Source: Flavobacterium hiemivividum (lineage in GTDB: Bacteria > Bacteroidota > Bacteroidia > Flavobacteriales > Flavobacteriaceae). Taken from it: 64,000 bases of DNA. Position 1 is the first letter of the stretch. Each line of letters opens with the position of its first letter. Shown here piece after piece: positions 52,298 through 61,713 of this stretch. The notes under the pieces were generated by a model. That model had not been told where the DNA came from, ran no database searches, and saw only the letters and a list, made by a program, of their open reading frames with translations. A program made the translations under genes and the position numbers. Location of the stretch: NCBI RefSeq assembly GCF_004349145.1, contig NZ_SMFO01000011.1, forward strand, positions 55,449-119,448, in the 5' to 3' direction.

Positions 52298-53404
52298 ATG
52301 AAAATTTTACATATTTCTGGTGCCAAAGGTTGGGGAGGAAATGAGCAACAAATGATTTACTGTATTCCTGAACTTGAGAAACTAGGTTGTGAAAATGTTG
52401 TTTTTGGAGTAAGAAATTCAGTATTAGAAAAGGAATGTTTGTTAAAAAATATCACTTTTATTCCTACTAAGGGTAGTAAATTAAAAAATTATAAAAACTT
52501 CAGCTATTTACAATCCATCGTAAATGAATTTAACCCCAATATTATACATCTACATACTAGTAATTCCTTGACTTTTTATGTTTTATCAGATTTATGGTAT
52601 AATTTTAAAATAAAATGTGTTTTTTCTAAGAAGGCAATGAGTGCTAGCAGTAGTTTTTTAAGCAAGTATAAATATAATTATTCTGGAATAAATTCGATTT
52701 TATGTGTTTCCAAAACGGTAAAAGATAATTTTAGTAATGTGCTTTCAAAACGAAATAAACAAAAGGCTGTTGTTATTCATGATTGTGTTTCAATGGGTAT
52801 TTTAAATGTTAAATCGGAAGTAAATTTAAGAGAGCGGTATTCAATAGCGACAGATAAGAAGCTTATTGGGAATATTGCTAATCATACAGATGCAAAAGAT
52901 TTAATTACATTTATTGACGTAGTTGATTATTTGGTAAATTCCTTGAATAAGAAAGATGTCGTTTTTTTTCAAATAGGAGAATTTACTAAGTTAACTGCTA
53001 AGTTTGAGAGTATAGTTAAGGAGAGAAAACTCGAAGATTATATTATTTTCACAGCTAAGATTGTAAATGCTTTTAGTTTGAACTCTCAATTTGATGTATT
53101 TTTAATGACGTCACAAAGAGAAGGAGGCCCAACTTCAGTATTGGAAGCGATGTTAATAGGAGTTCCAGTTGTTTCCACATATGTAGGGGTTGTTCCAGAT
53201 GTGATTGAAAATGGAGTTAATGGATATTCTTCAAAAGTTAAAGATTTTAGTGACCTTGCAACTAAAATCAAAATGCTTTTGGAGAGTGAAAATTTAGAAA
53301 AAGAATTTGTTACAAGAAGTAGAGATATCATCCAAAAAAGATTTACAGCATCTATTATAGCAGAAGAAACAGTAAGACATTACGAAAAACTATTTTCTGT
53401 TTAA
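52298..53404 (+). CDS. Glycosyltransferase family 4 protein
   Basis: A 368-residue retaining GT-B enzyme that transfers a sugar from a nucleotide donor, probably in lipopolysaccharide or exopolysaccharide assembly. N-terminal domain: MKILHISGAKGWGGNEQQMI with the glycine-rich loop. C-terminal domain: SQREGGPTSVLEAMLIGVPVV, which is the E-x7-E nucleotide-sugar motif. Donor and acceptor are unknown. It precedes a Kdo-kinase-like gene on the same strand by 91 bases, together with two convergent glycosyltransferase genes. Confidence 0.88.
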   Translation: MKILHISGAKGWGGNEQQMIYCIPELEKLGCENVVFGVRNSVLEKECLLKNITFIPTKGSKLKNYKNFSYLQSIVNEFNPNIIHLHTSNSLTFYVLSDLWYNFKIKCVFSKKAMSASSSFLSKYKYNYSGINSILCVSKTVKDNFSNVLSKRNKQKAVVIHDCVSMGILNVKSEVNLRERYSIATDKKLIGNIANHTDAKDLITFIDVVDYLVNSLNKKDVVFFQIGEFTKLTAKFESIVKERKLEDYIIFTAKIVNAFSLNSQFDVFLMTSQREGGPTSVLEAMLIGVPVVSTYVGVVPDVIENGVNGYSSKVKDFSDLATKIKMLLESENLEKEFVTRSRDIIQKRFTASIIAEETVRHYEKLFSV

Positions 53405-53495
53405 ATGTTGTTTCGTTGCGTTTCTAATTTAAGTACTGTTGTGAGATAAAGTGAATATAGACAAGAATTAATATAATTTCGTTAATAATATAGTA

Positions 53496-54266
53496 ATGAC
53501 AATAAAACTAATGTTTTCTAAGACGGTTCAAAACTCTAAAGAAATCCTTCGCTTTATTAAAGAATTCAATTCTGATTTAGGAACTGTTTTTGGAAATGGA
53601 GATAGAAACGTAATTAAATTGTTTGACTTAAATGGGCAAACAGTAAATATTAAATCCTTCAAGATTCCGAATATCGTTAATAAAATCGCTTATAAGTATT
53701 TCAGGAAATCTAAAGCCAAACGTTCTTTTGAATATGCAACTCTTTTATTGGAAAGAGGGATAGGAACTCCGCAACCACTGGCGTATTTTGAAAACTTCAA
53801 CAACTTAGGATTGCGTGAAAGTTATTATGTTAGCGAACATTTAGATGCTAATCTTACTTTTAGAGAATTAGTAGAAATTCCAGATTATCCAGATAATGAG
53901 GACATTTTAAGACATTTTACGAAGTTTACTTTCGATTTACACGAAAAAGGAATTGAGTTTTTAGATCATTCTCCAGGAAATACATTAATTAAGAAAGAGC
54001 AAAATGACAGCTATAGTTTTTATCTAGTGGATTTAAACCGCATGAATTTTCATGAAACTATGGATTTTGACATGAGAATGAAAAACTTTAGTAGGCTTAC
54101 GCCAAAGAAAGAAATGATTGCTATAATGAGCAATGAGTATGCTAAATATTATGCAGAAAGTGAAAGTGTAGTATTTGAAAAAATGTGGCAGTTTACCATT
54201 CAGTTTCAAGACGAATTTGCGAGAAAGCGCAGGCTGAAAGAGAAATTAAAATTTTGGAAATCCTAG
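53496..54266 (+). CDS. Lipopolysaccharide kinase (Kdo/WaaP) family protein
   Basis: A 256-residue predicted small-molecule kinase of the Kdo/WaaP family, likely to phosphorylate a sugar of the LPS inner core. The kinase-like features are NIKSFKIPN and KRSFEYATLLLERGIGTPQP (helix C region), the hinge YYVSEHLDANLTFRELV, and the catalytic loop GIEFLDHSPGNTLIKK, where D-HSPGN replaces the canonical HRDxxxxN. YLVDLNRMNF holds the metal-binding Asp. Its 3' end overlaps the convergent glycosyltransferase gene by 4 bases. Confidence 0.82.
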   Translation: MTIKLMFSKTVQNSKEILRFIKEFNSDLGTVFGNGDRNVIKLFDLNGQTVNIKSFKIPNIVNKIAYKYFRKSKAKRSFEYATLLLERGIGTPQPLAYFENFNNLGLRESYYVSEHLDANLTFRELVEIPDYPDNEDILRHFTKFTFDLHEKGIEFLDHSPGNTLIKKEQNDSYSFYLVDLNRMNFHETMDFDMRMKNFSRLTPKKEMIAIMSNEYAKYYAESESVVFEKMWQFTIQFQDEFARKRRLKEKLKFWKS

Positions 54267-55051
54267 TTTTTTATTCGAATAGCTTTTATTTCCTGAAAAC
54301 GAATATAAACACTATAGGCATTCAAGTAGCAAATAATAATTCCATTTCGACCATCTAGGATTCCCATTCTGATTATGTATTGGTAGAAGAATTGATATAG
54401 CGGTCTTAAATAAAAATGATATAAAGTAGGTTTTGTTCCTTTGTTTAACTCTTCAATCGCTTTTAATTTGCCGTAAACATTCATCTTTTGTCGGTACTCG
54501 TAGTAATTTCGATAGGAATAATGAATGAGTTTATGTTTTAGTTCTCCAGTTTTTCCTGGAACAGTTAATTTTTCATGAACAATCTTGTTTAAGTCATACT
54601 GAGCATTCTCTTTCTTGAAAAGCCTTATTATTTTATCTGTTTGCCATCCGCTAAAACGCAACTTACTATTTTTGAACATAAAAGTTCGGTAGCAATAATA
54701 GGCTGGTAAAGCTTCTTTGTTATGAATGGTTGTAATAATTTCCTCTTTTAGTTCGGGTGTTAGTCTTTCATCGGCATCTAGAAATAGAATCCAAGGATGC
54801 GTAGCTAAACCTATTGCAAAATTTCTTTGGGCAGGATAACTTTCAAATCTGTTTTTTACAACTGTAACATTCTTGTTAGCTGCCGCAATTGCTACAGTTT
54901 TATCTGTACTGAATGAATCGACGACAATTATCTCATCGGCAAAATCCAAGGCGTTTAAAACATTTTTTATATTGTGCTCTTCATTATGAGTGATGATTAG
55001 TGCACTCAAAAATATTTTATTAGGGGGCATTCCTTCACTGTTAATTGTCAT
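54263..55051 (-). CDS. Glycosyltransferase family 2, WaaE/KdtX-like
   Basis: A 262-residue GT-A fold enzyme that likely adds a sugar to the LPS core. Motifs: LSALIITHNEEHNIKNVL, ADEIIVVDSFSTDKTVAIA and WILFLDADERL, where DADE is the metal-binding DxD-like motif. Then FSGWQTDKIIRLFKK and the helical end (RNYYEYRQKMNVYGKLKAIE, IRMGILDGRNGIIIC), characteristic of the WaaE group. The gene lies 1 base downstream of the GT9 gene and is read in the same direction. Confidence 0.9.
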   Translation of the reverse strand: MTINSEGMPPNKIFLSALIITHNEEHNIKNVLNALDFADEIIVVDSFSTDKTVAIAAANKNVTVVKNRFESYPAQRNFAIGLATHPWILFLDADERLTPELKEEIITTIHNKEALPAYYCYRTFMFKNSKLRFSGWQTDKIIRLFKKENAQYDLNKIVHEKLTVPGKTGELKHKLIHYSYRNYYEYRQKMNVYGKLKAIEELNKGTKPTLYHFYLRPLYQFFYQYIIRMGILDGRNGIIICYLNAYSVYIRFQEIKAIRIKN

Positions 55052-55052
55052 T

Positions 55053-56114
55053 TTATAGATTCTTTAATAGGAAAGACTTTAGTTTATCTTTAAATAAGTT
55101 GGGCTCAAATTCTTTATATAAGGCAGGTGTATGCTGTTTAAGTTCCTTTTCAGTTTTTTGAGCTAATAATTCTGGTTTGTAATCATTTAAATGTACAGAC
55201 ATGTGCTGAATTCCATCTTCTAATGTAGCCCAGATTTTCTTTTCAATCCAAGGGGAAAAGATAATGAAAGAAGGTTTTCCTAATGCTTTAGCCATGTTAA
55301 TTGCGCCACCATCATTCCCTACAATTATATCACATTGATTCAAAACACCAATGAAGGCTCTCAAATCACTGCCTAACAAATCAAAGTATATTTTTTCTTG
55401 TGTCGATGATTTACAACTGTTAAAAACAGTTTTCGCATCGTTAATTTGCTTTGGAAAATAATTGAAAAGAATATTGACATCATGATTGTCTGCAATTGCA
55501 TCAACAATATGAGTCATGTAGCTTAAAGGATAGGTCTTTAGATTCTCACTACCCAACAGGCTAATCATTACTGTCTTGCGATCTTTTTTAAGTGCGTGTT
55601 TTTGAAAAAGAGTGAGAGTGTGCTGGTTTTCTTCGGGCGTAACAAATAATTTTGGTAACGGATCAATCTTTACAGATAAATGAAGTGGTTCTAGAAGTGA
55701 TAATCTTCGTTCGATCGCTAATCCTAAATTAGTTTTAGGGAATTCCTCAAAGGGAACATTATCAGTGTATAAAAAAGTACGTCCTTTCTTTTTGTATGAT
55801 ATTTTTCTTTTAGCTCCGCTCAATAATACGATTAACCAACTTTCCAGTTTTGAATAGGCATCAATCAACAAATCATATTTATTGGCTCTGATTTCAAGAG
55901 CTAATTTTAGAAGTTCTTTTTTGCTTTTTCGATGCTTTTCTTCAAAGCGAATAATCGTATCAATATTTGGATTTCCTTCTAAAACAGCTGTTGTAGATTC
56001 GTACACCAAATAGTCAATTTGAGCATTAGGGTAGGCGAGTCTAAGGCTGTTGCAGATAATACTGCTTACCAATACGTCCCCGATCATTTTTTGCTGTATA
56101 ACTAGTATTTTCAT
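55053..56114 (-). CDS. Glycosyltransferase family 9, heptosyltransferase-like
   Basis: A 353-residue GT-B enzyme of the ADP-heptose:LPS heptosyltransferase family. N-terminal: MKILVIQQKMIGDVLVSSIIC. C-terminal: MISLLGSENLKTYPLSYM and IVGNDGGAINMAKALGKPSF, which is the nucleotide-sugar-binding region with the conserved GxDGG-type motif. Donor identity is not evident. It is followed after 1 base by the GT2 gene, so the two probably act on one glycan. A terminator for the upstream dapD gene lies just before it. Confidence 0.9.
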   Translation of the reverse strand: MKILVIQQKMIGDVLVSSIICNSLRLAYPNAQIDYLVYESTTAVLEGNPNIDTIIRFEEKHRKSKKELLKLALEIRANKYDLLIDAYSKLESWLIVLLSGAKRKISYKKKGRTFLYTDNVPFEEFPKTNLGLAIERRLSLLEPLHLSVKIDPLPKLFVTPEENQHTLTLFQKHALKKDRKTVMISLLGSENLKTYPLSYMTHIVDAIADNHDVNILFNYFPKQINDAKTVFNSCKSSTQEKIYFDLLGSDLRAFIGVLNQCDIIVGNDGGAINMAKALGKPSFIIFSPWIEKKIWATLEDGIQHMSVHLNDYKPELLAQKTEKELKQHTPALYKEFEPNLFKDKLKSFLLKNL

Positions 56115-56118
56115 AAGA

Positions 56119-56146
56119 TAAAAAAACCTCCCTTTTTGAGGGAGGA
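56119..56146 (-). terminator. Terminator of dapD
   Basis: CCTCCCT and AGGGAGG form a 7-bp stem with a 5-base loop, followed on the minus strand by six T. It lies 34 bases beyond the dapD stop and just upstream of the GT9 gene. Confidence 0.75.
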
Positions 56147-56179
56147 ATATACAATATAATATTTTATAACAAAATAAAT

Positions 56180-56995
56180 TTAAACCGCTACATCATATTC
56201 GCGTAAAGCGTTATTCAATGATGTTTTTAGATCAGTTGAAGCTTTTCGTTTACCAATGATTAATGCACAAGGAACTTGAAATTCACCTGCAGCGAATTTT
56301 TTAGTATAACTACCTGGAATTACTACTGAACGAGCAGGAACATATCCTTTCATTTCTACCGGTTCGTCACCAGTTACATCAATGATTTTTGTAGAGGCAG
56401 TCAAACATACGTTGGCGCCAAGAACAGCTTCTTTCCCAACATGCACCCCTTCAACTACGATGCAACGAGAACCTATAAAGGCACCGTCTTCAATAATTAC
56501 CGGAGCAGCTTGCAAAGGCTCAAGAACACCTCCAATACCAACACCACCACTTAAGTGTACGTTTTTGCCTATTTGAGCGCAACTTCCTACTGTTGCCCAG
56601 GTGTCTACCATAGTTCCTTCGTCGACATATGCACCAATATTTACATAACTTGGCATCATGATTACACCGCTAGAAATATAAGCGCCATAACGCGCAGATG
56701 CTCCTGGAACAACACGAACTCCTTTGGCAGCGTAGTCTTTTTTCAACTCCATTTTATCATGGTATTCAAAAATTCCTGCTTCCCATGTTTCCATTTTTTG
56801 AATAGGAAAGTACATAACAACTGCTTTCTTAACCCATTCATTTACTTGCCATGCATCTCCTTTTGGTTCCGCAACTCGCAGTTTACCTGAATCTAATAAT
56901 TCTATAACCTCTCTAATGGCTTTAGTCGTCGTTTCTTCTTGTAACAAAGCTCTGTTTTCCCAAGCTTGTTCTATAATAGTTTGTAATGGATTCAT
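56180..56995 (-). CDS. dapD: 2,3,4,5-tetrahydropyridine-2,6-dicarboxylate N-succinyltransferase
   Basis: Succinylase of the lysine and meso-diaminopimelate pathway, which transfers succinyl from succinyl-CoA to tetrahydrodipicolinate. The 271-residue length is typical. The N-terminal helical domain (about 1-95, EKAVVMYFPIQKMETWEAG-type) leads into left-handed beta-helix hexapeptides: GAYISSGVIMMPSYVNIGAY and VDTWATVGSCAQIGKNVHLS, then VEGVHVGKEAVLGANVCLTA and FQVPCALIIGKRK. The gene is solitary, with its own promoter and terminator. Confidence 0.96.
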   Translation of the reverse strand: MNPLQTIIEQAWENRALLQEETTTKAIREVIELLDSGKLRVAEPKGDAWQVNEWVKKAVVMYFPIQKMETWEAGIFEYHDKMELKKDYAAKGVRVVPGASARYGAYISSGVIMMPSYVNIGAYVDEGTMVDTWATVGSCAQIGKNVHLSGGVGIGGVLEPLQAAPVIIEDGAFIGSRCIVVEGVHVGKEAVLGANVCLTASTKIIDVTGDEPVEMKGYVPARSVVIPGSYTKKFAAGEFQVPCALIIGKRKASTDLKTSLNNALREYDVAV

Positions 56996-57012
56996 GTGTG
57001 ATAATTTTTACG

Positions 57013-57040
57013 CAAATATAAGTTTTAAATGCAATAACAA
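57013..57040 (-). promoter_or_regulatory. Promoter of dapD
   Basis: On the minus strand a TTG (57040-57038) is separated by 17 bases from TATATTTG (57020-57013), matching the Bacteroidota consensus. The dapD ATG is 18 bases downstream. Confidence 0.6.
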
Positions 57041-57201
57041 AAAGTTATATTGTTTTGAAAATGTTACAGATTTAACTGATTCTGTTGGATGTATTTTATT
57101 TAATTTATCGTAAAGAAACTATTGGTAACTTAATTTTAGTGTAAATATTGTTATGAAATTTAATTTTCCAAAGCTGCTAAGAATAGGGAAATTAAAATGG
57201 T

Positions 57202-57209
57202 TATCTTTG
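57202..57209 (+). promoter_or_regulatory. Possible -7 box of ruvX
   Basis: TATCTTTG matches TAnnTTTG and lies 15 bases before the ruvX ATG. The TTG element is not clear at the expected distance, so confidence is limited. Confidence 0.4.
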
Positions 57210-57224
57210 CAAAAAAACAAATAA

Positions 57225-57641
57225 ATGCCTCGAATTCTCTCTATTGATTACGGACAAAAGCGCACTGGTATTGCGGTGACAGATGAAATGCAAATCATTG
57301 CATCTGGACTAACAACCATTCCAAGTGCGATCGCCATTGCGTTTTTAAAGGATTATTTCTCTAAGGAGAAAGTCGAGGCTGTGCTTATTGGTGAACCCAA
57401 ACAAATGAATGGGCAACCTTCAGAAAGCGCTTCTATAATTAAGGGTTTTGTTACCCATTTCACCAATCATTTTCCAGATATGAAAGTGATTCGGGTGGAT
57501 GAACGTTTTACTTCAAAAATGGCTTTTCAATCCATGATCGATAGCGGCTTGAGCAAAAAACAGCGGCAGAATAAAGCGTTAATTGATGAGATTTCGGCTA
57601 CAATTATGTTGCAAGATTATTTGAACCGAAAAATATTTTAG
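57225..57641 (+). CDS. ruvX: Putative pre-16S rRNA nuclease / Holliday junction resolvase YqgF
   Basis: A 138-residue RNase H-fold protein (YqgF/RuvX), thought to process pre-16S rRNA ends or resolve Holliday junctions. Signature: MPRILSIDYGQKRTGIAVTD with the first catalytic Asp in SIDYG, VEAVLIGEPKQMNGQPSES, and VIRVDERFTSKMAF with DERFTS. A final DEISATIMLQDYLN includes the last acidic residue. It starts 15 bases after a -7-like box and is followed 120 bases later by mqo. Confidence 0.93.
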   Translation: MPRILSIDYGQKRTGIAVTDEMQIIASGLTTIPSAIAIAFLKDYFSKEKVEAVLIGEPKQMNGQPSESASIIKGFVTHFTNHFPDMKVIRVDERFTSKMAFQSMIDSGLSKKQRQNKALIDEISATIMLQDYLNRKIF

Positions 57642-57735
57642 TGGTCAACTTCAACGGAGTAGATAAGACTAAAACGTTTTCGCAATTTCTCAGGTTTCTC
57701 TAATAATTTATGGTTTTTTTTGCAATTATAAAAAG

Positions 57736-57743
57736 TACCTTTG
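57736..57743 (+). promoter_or_regulatory. -7 promoter box of mqo
   Basis: TACCTTTG is a good match to TAnnTTTG; the same octamer is used by typA. The TTG element is unclear, because the nearest one is only 13 bases upstream. An upstream in-frame ATG at 57741 overlaps the box, which argues that mqo starts at 57762. Confidence 0.45.
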
Positions 57744-57761
57744 CACTTTAAAATTTATGCT

Positions 57762-59258
57762 ATGCCTGATACAACAATTCGTTCAAATACTGAAGTAGTA
57801 CTTATTGGTGCTGGAATTATGAGTGCAACTCTTGGATTAATTCTGAAAGAACTTCAACCAGATATAAAAATTGAAATTTTCGAAAGGTTAGATAAAGCAG
57901 CTGCCGAAAGTTCTGACGCATGGAATAATGCAGGGACTGGACATTCTGCTTTTTGTGAGCTCAATTATACACCCGAAAAAAAGGATGGAAGTATTGATCC
58001 AAAGAAAGCAATCAGTATTGCTGAATCATTTGAAGTATCACGCCAGTTTTGGGCATATTTAGTAGAGCAAAAAAAGATTTTTTCTCCCGAAAATTTTATA
58101 AAAAGTGTGCCGCACTTAAGTTTTGTTTGGGGCGATAAAAACGTAGAATACTTAAAGAAAAGATTTGAAGCCTTACAAAAAAATCAACTTTTTAAGGAAA
58201 TGGTCTTTAGTACTGATTTTTCTCAATTGAAAGAATGGATGCCATTAGTGATGGAAGGTAGAGATTCATCAGAGAAAGTGGCCGCAACCTCAATGGCTTT
58301 GGGTACCGACGTTAATTTTGGGGAACTTACACGCAGTATATTTAATTATTTAGATGGACTTGAAGGTGTTACAATGCACTTCAATCACGAGGTTCAAAAA
58401 TTAAAACAAAGAGAGGATAAAACTTGGAGAATAAAAATTACTGATTTGGCTACAGGCCAAAAAAGGAAATCCTACACTAAGTTTGTATTTATAGGCGCTG
58501 GCGGTGGATCATTACCGTTATTAGAAAAAGCAGATGTTCCCGAAGGAAAAGGTTTTGGCGGTTTTCCTGTTAGTGGTCAATGGCTAAAATGTATAAATCC
58601 TGAAGTTATTGCAAAGCACCAAGCAAAAGTATATGGTAAAGCTAGTGTGGGAGCACCACCTATGTCGGTTCCACATGTCGATTCACGAATGATTAATGGC
58701 GAGAAACAGCTGCTGTTTGGACCGTTTGCCGGTTTTTCAACTCGCTTTTTAAAGAATGGATCTTATTCAGATTTACCTTTATCTATACAAAGAGACAATA
58801 TCTTACCAATGATTTCGGCAGGAATTAAAAACATACCCCTTACTAAATATTTGATACAGCAAGTGCGTCAATCCCCAGAAGATAGAATAGAAGCGCTACG
58901 AGAATATGTACCAACTGCAGTTGCTGAGGATTGGGTGATCGAAAGAGCTGGTCAACGCGTTCAGGTCATTAAGAAAGACGAAAAAGAAGGGGGAATACTT
59001 GAATTTGGTACTGAGGTAATCACTACCGCTGATGGATCGTTATCTGTTTTACTTGGGGCTTCGCCTGGAGCATCTACTGCAGTTTCTATTATGATAGACT
59101 TAGTGGGAAGATGTTTTAAAGAAGAATTAGCTTCAACAAATTGGCAAGAAAAATTAAAAATAATGATCCCATCTTATGGTCAATCCTTAAACGATAATCC
59201 GGTCTTATCTAACGAAATAAGAAAAAATACTGCAGCAGTTTTAAAACTGAATAACTAA
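57762..59258 (+). CDS. mqo: Malate:quinone oxidoreductase
   Basis: FAD-dependent, membrane-associated enzyme of the TCA cycle that oxidises malate to oxaloacetate and passes electrons to quinone. The start at 57762 gives 498 residues, the family's usual size. The FAD-binding Rossmann motif is EVVLIGAGIMSATLG near residue 12-26. Further family segments are SDAWNNAGTGHSAFCELNYT, GALGTDVNFGELTR-like (ALGTDVNFGELTRSIFNYL), FVFIGAGGGSLPLLEKA, and the C-terminal SVLLGASPGASTAVSIM. A hairpin at 59267-59302 follows. Confidence 0.95.
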   Translation: MPDTTIRSNTEVVLIGAGIMSATLGLILKELQPDIKIEIFERLDKAAAESSDAWNNAGTGHSAFCELNYTPEKKDGSIDPKKAISIAESFEVSRQFWAYLVEQKKIFSPENFIKSVPHLSFVWGDKNVEYLKKRFEALQKNQLFKEMVFSTDFSQLKEWMPLVMEGRDSSEKVAATSMALGTDVNFGELTRSIFNYLDGLEGVTMHFNHEVQKLKQREDKTWRIKITDLATGQKRKSYTKFVFIGAGGGSLPLLEKADVPEGKGFGGFPVSGQWLKCINPEVIAKHQAKVYGKASVGAPPMSVPHVDSRMINGEKQLLFGPFAGFSTRFLKNGSYSDLPLSIQRDNILPMISAGIKNIPLTKYLIQQVRQSPEDRIEALREYVPTAVAEDWVIERAGQRVQVIKKDEKEGGILEFGTEVITTADGSLSVLLGASPGASTAVSIMIDLVGRCFKEELASTNWQEKLKIMIPSYGQSLNDNPVLSNEIRKNTAAVLKLNN

Positions 59259-59266
59259 AATTATAA

Positions 59267-59302
59267 AAAATGAACTTCGATACTTTATTGAAGTTCATTT
59301 TC
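59267..59302. terminator. Bidirectional terminator between mqo and the FUSC gene
   Basis: AAAATGAACTTC and GAAGTTCATTTT form a perfect 12-bp stem with A/T runs on both sides. It begins 8 bases after the mqo stop and overlaps the last codons and stop of the convergent FUSC gene (stop at 59285-59287), so one hairpin can serve both. Confidence 0.75.
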
Positions 59303-61513
59303 TGTTTTAATCAAGCTCCGAGTAGTCTTAACGATATTCTCGGATAGATTTGTCAACCATATTAGCTGTTCGATTACCAGTTGTGCTTCCTGCATCTTTA
59401 ATTGAAAAGCATCTTCATCATTATCATTTTCTTCTTTTAATTCTTTAGTACGAATTTTATTTAATTCAATAAAGCGTTTGCTTAAATCGTCCTTAACCGT
59501 ATCTAATTTTGGAGTTAATTTTTCTTCTTTTAAAAGCGTTATGGCATCTTCTAGATTTTCAATTACTTTATCCACTACCACATTAAAAGCTTCAGAAGCC
59601 GCAGTTGTTTTATGCGATTGAATGTAGGTGCCCAGAGAAGCTGCAGACGATAACAGAGAATGATTCAGGACCGTGAGGTCATAGACTTTCGTTAATTTAG
59701 TTTGCTTCGACTTGGGTTCTTGAAGCATTCTTTGGAACGAAGCCATTAGATTACCTACTTCGATAAAAGCATGTTTTCGCGCCAAGCGGTAGGGAGTAGA
59801 AACCTCGCCTTTTGTGTTGTAAAATAGAGAAATTTGTTTCAAGTAATTTTTATTTGCTTCAATCGAGTTTTCTAAGTAGACTGGTATTTTTACAAATTCC
59901 CAGGAAGGCCATAAAAAGTAATTGGCTAGAAAAGCCACAACAGCTCCCACCAAAGTGTCTAATATGCGATATTGAATTACATCTTGGATATTTGGAGTTA
60001 AAATTCCGTAAAGAAAAATCACATAAACGGTTACGAAAGTGGCTCCTACTTTATAATTAGTTGGAGTAAATGAAAAACCAAGAAGCATGGCAATAATTGC
60101 TAGTGTACCGATGATGGTTGAGTCATGAACTAAAAAAAGGATTCCAAAAGCTATAAATCCCCCGGCGATAGTTCCAATTATCCTTTGAAAAGTTCGCTCT
60201 TTTGTCAAGCCATATCCTTGTCTCATGATAACGATAATAGTAAGGACAATCCAATAAGTATTTTGAAAAGGAAGGATGTTTCCAATAAGAAAACCAATGA
60301 GAATGGTAATCGTTAGACGTAGGGAATGACGGAAAACAGTAGAGGAGAAACTTAAATTTTCGATTAACGTACTAATCGGATAGTACTGTGGAGTTATAAA
60401 TTTTTCTAAATCTTTATCTCTTCCTTTTAAGTCTTGCAAATTGACAATGCCTGTAAAGGCGCGTTCTAAGGTTTTTATTTTCTCTACCTGTTTTTCAGCA
60501 TAGAGCAACATATTCGATAACATTAGAACACCTTCAGAAGCAGCGGATTTTCCCAAATCACTTTCATAATTTTCGATGGCTAGTTCGAGATCATTCAAAT
60601 CAACAATTAGATTGTGTTGCGATACGTATTTTTCGCCGTACTCGATACTTTTAGATAAATCATTCAGACTTTTTGCAAGATTGTTAGCTAGTTTTTGGTA
60701 GGTTTTTAGAACTCTGGGATGATTGTTAAATTTCTGATGTAACTTATTATAGTCGAAAGAAGTAGCAATCGCTAGTTCCATGATTTCGACTAGCGAAATA
60801 AATACGAGGAGCATTTTTCGATTTTGATTGGAAGAACCAGAATTGGTTCGGTTATCGATCAGAATTTGTCTTATATTTTCATGTATGGCATTGAGTTCAA
60901 CTTGTAAATGCAGCTGTTTTTCTGTTATTGCTTTTCGATCTGAATTAACTTCCCACAAATCCCCTCTTAATTTTAAATATTTAGAAGTTAATTTGATGCA
61001 TTCGACAATTTGTAGCTCACCATAGCGATGGGGTTTTATATGAAAGAAAATTATAGAAACCAGGAGATAAAATAAGCCACCCAAAAGGATTAGTCCAGCA
61101 TATTCAATTCTGTCCCATCCAGTTTGTAGGTGCGCGAAAGCTAATGGGATTGTTATAATTGCCGAAAAAGAAACCATTGTCCCTCTTTGTCCATACACTG
61201 AAATCATCGATAGAAAAAATAATAATACAGCTAAAAAAGGATAAAATATCCAAGAATATGGGTGGAGTAGGTTTATTAATAAATTGACACTGGAAACGAT
61301 AAAAGCGGTAACAAGAATCCCTATAATTTTATGTTTGAGATTACTAGGAATGTCGCTAGGATATACGAGTATCGTACCTAGAGCGATAGCAAAGCCAATG
61401 GTAAAATTGCCTAAATGAGAAAACAGTAAAACAGGGATAACTGCGGCGATAGTTATCTTTAAAGCATTTGTAAAATGAGTGCTATCTGCAAATCTCTTGA
61501 TTTTTGGGATCAT
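59285..61513 (-). CDS. FUSC family inner-membrane protein (YccS-like)
   Basis: A 742-residue protein with the start at the ATG of 61513. This start is preferred over an ATG 69 bases upstream because MIPKIKRFADSTHFTNALKI then resembles the N-terminus of flavobacterial homologues (from memory). Two hydrophobic blocks (about 18-160 and 375-510, each around six helices) are separated by a cytoplasmic helical region, the YccS/FusC architecture. Motifs include RQGYGLTKERTFQRIIGTIAGG, a well-conserved FUSC signature. Functions proposed for the family are aromatic-acid or fusaric-acid efflux, or support of osmotic adaptation; neither is shown here. The gene diverges from def. Confidence 0.85.
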   Translation of the reverse strand: MIPKIKRFADSTHFTNALKITIAAVIPVLLFSHLGNFTIGFAIALGTILVYPSDIPSNLKHKIIGILVTAFIVSSVNLLINLLHPYSWIFYPFLAVLLFFLSMISVYGQRGTMVSFSAIITIPLAFAHLQTGWDRIEYAGLILLGGLFYLLVSIIFFHIKPHRYGELQIVECIKLTSKYLKLRGDLWEVNSDRKAITEKQLHLQVELNAIHENIRQILIDNRTNSGSSNQNRKMLLVFISLVEIMELAIATSFDYNKLHQKFNNHPRVLKTYQKLANNLAKSLNDLSKSIEYGEKYVSQHNLIVDLNDLELAIENYESDLGKSAASEGVLMLSNMLLYAEKQVEKIKTLERAFTGIVNLQDLKGRDKDLEKFITPQYYPISTLIENLSFSSTVFRHSLRLTITILIGFLIGNILPFQNTYWIVLTIIVIMRQGYGLTKERTFQRIIGTIAGGFIAFGILFLVHDSTIIGTLAIIAMLLGFSFTPTNYKVGATFVTVYVIFLYGILTPNIQDVIQYRILDTLVGAVVAFLANYFLWPSWEFVKIPVYLENSIEANKNYLKQISLFYNTKGEVSTPYRLARKHAFIEVGNLMASFQRMLQEPKSKQTKLTKVYDLTVLNHSLLSSAASLGTYIQSHKTTAASEAFNVVVDKVIENLEDAITLLKEEKLTPKLDTVKDDLSKRFIELNKIRTKELKEENDNDEDAFQLKMQEAQLVIEQLIWLTNLSENIVKTTRSLIKTENELQ

Positions 61514-61642
61514 ATATCGAGTGTTACCTACAAATATAAGAATTGTACGATTTATCCATAGCACAAATGGCTTCGATTTCACTGTAAATTAGAAATAAAT
61601 GCTAAATGTCCTTTAGGAATTATTCATTGTCTAAATTTTTAC

Positions 61643-61650
61643 TATTTTTG
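61643..61650 (+). promoter_or_regulatory. Possible -7 promoter box of def
   Basis: TATTTTTG fits TAnnTTTG and lies 63 bases before the def start at 61714. The nearest TTG (61627-61629) is 13 bases upstream of it, shorter than in the clear promoters. Confidence 0.35.
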
Positions 61651-61713
61651 CCAACCGTATTTGAAGGAGTGAAAATCCTGAATTTAGGGCTGATAATACT
61701 TAAAATAACAATA

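Noticed and set aside
56555..56890. Antisense open frame over dapD
   Set aside because: It is a shadow of dapD, with no recognisable motif.
61606..61713. N-terminal extension of def from an ATG at 61606
   Set aside because: The extension is hydrophobic and not family-like; a promoter-like box lies within it and the def start motif begins at 61714.
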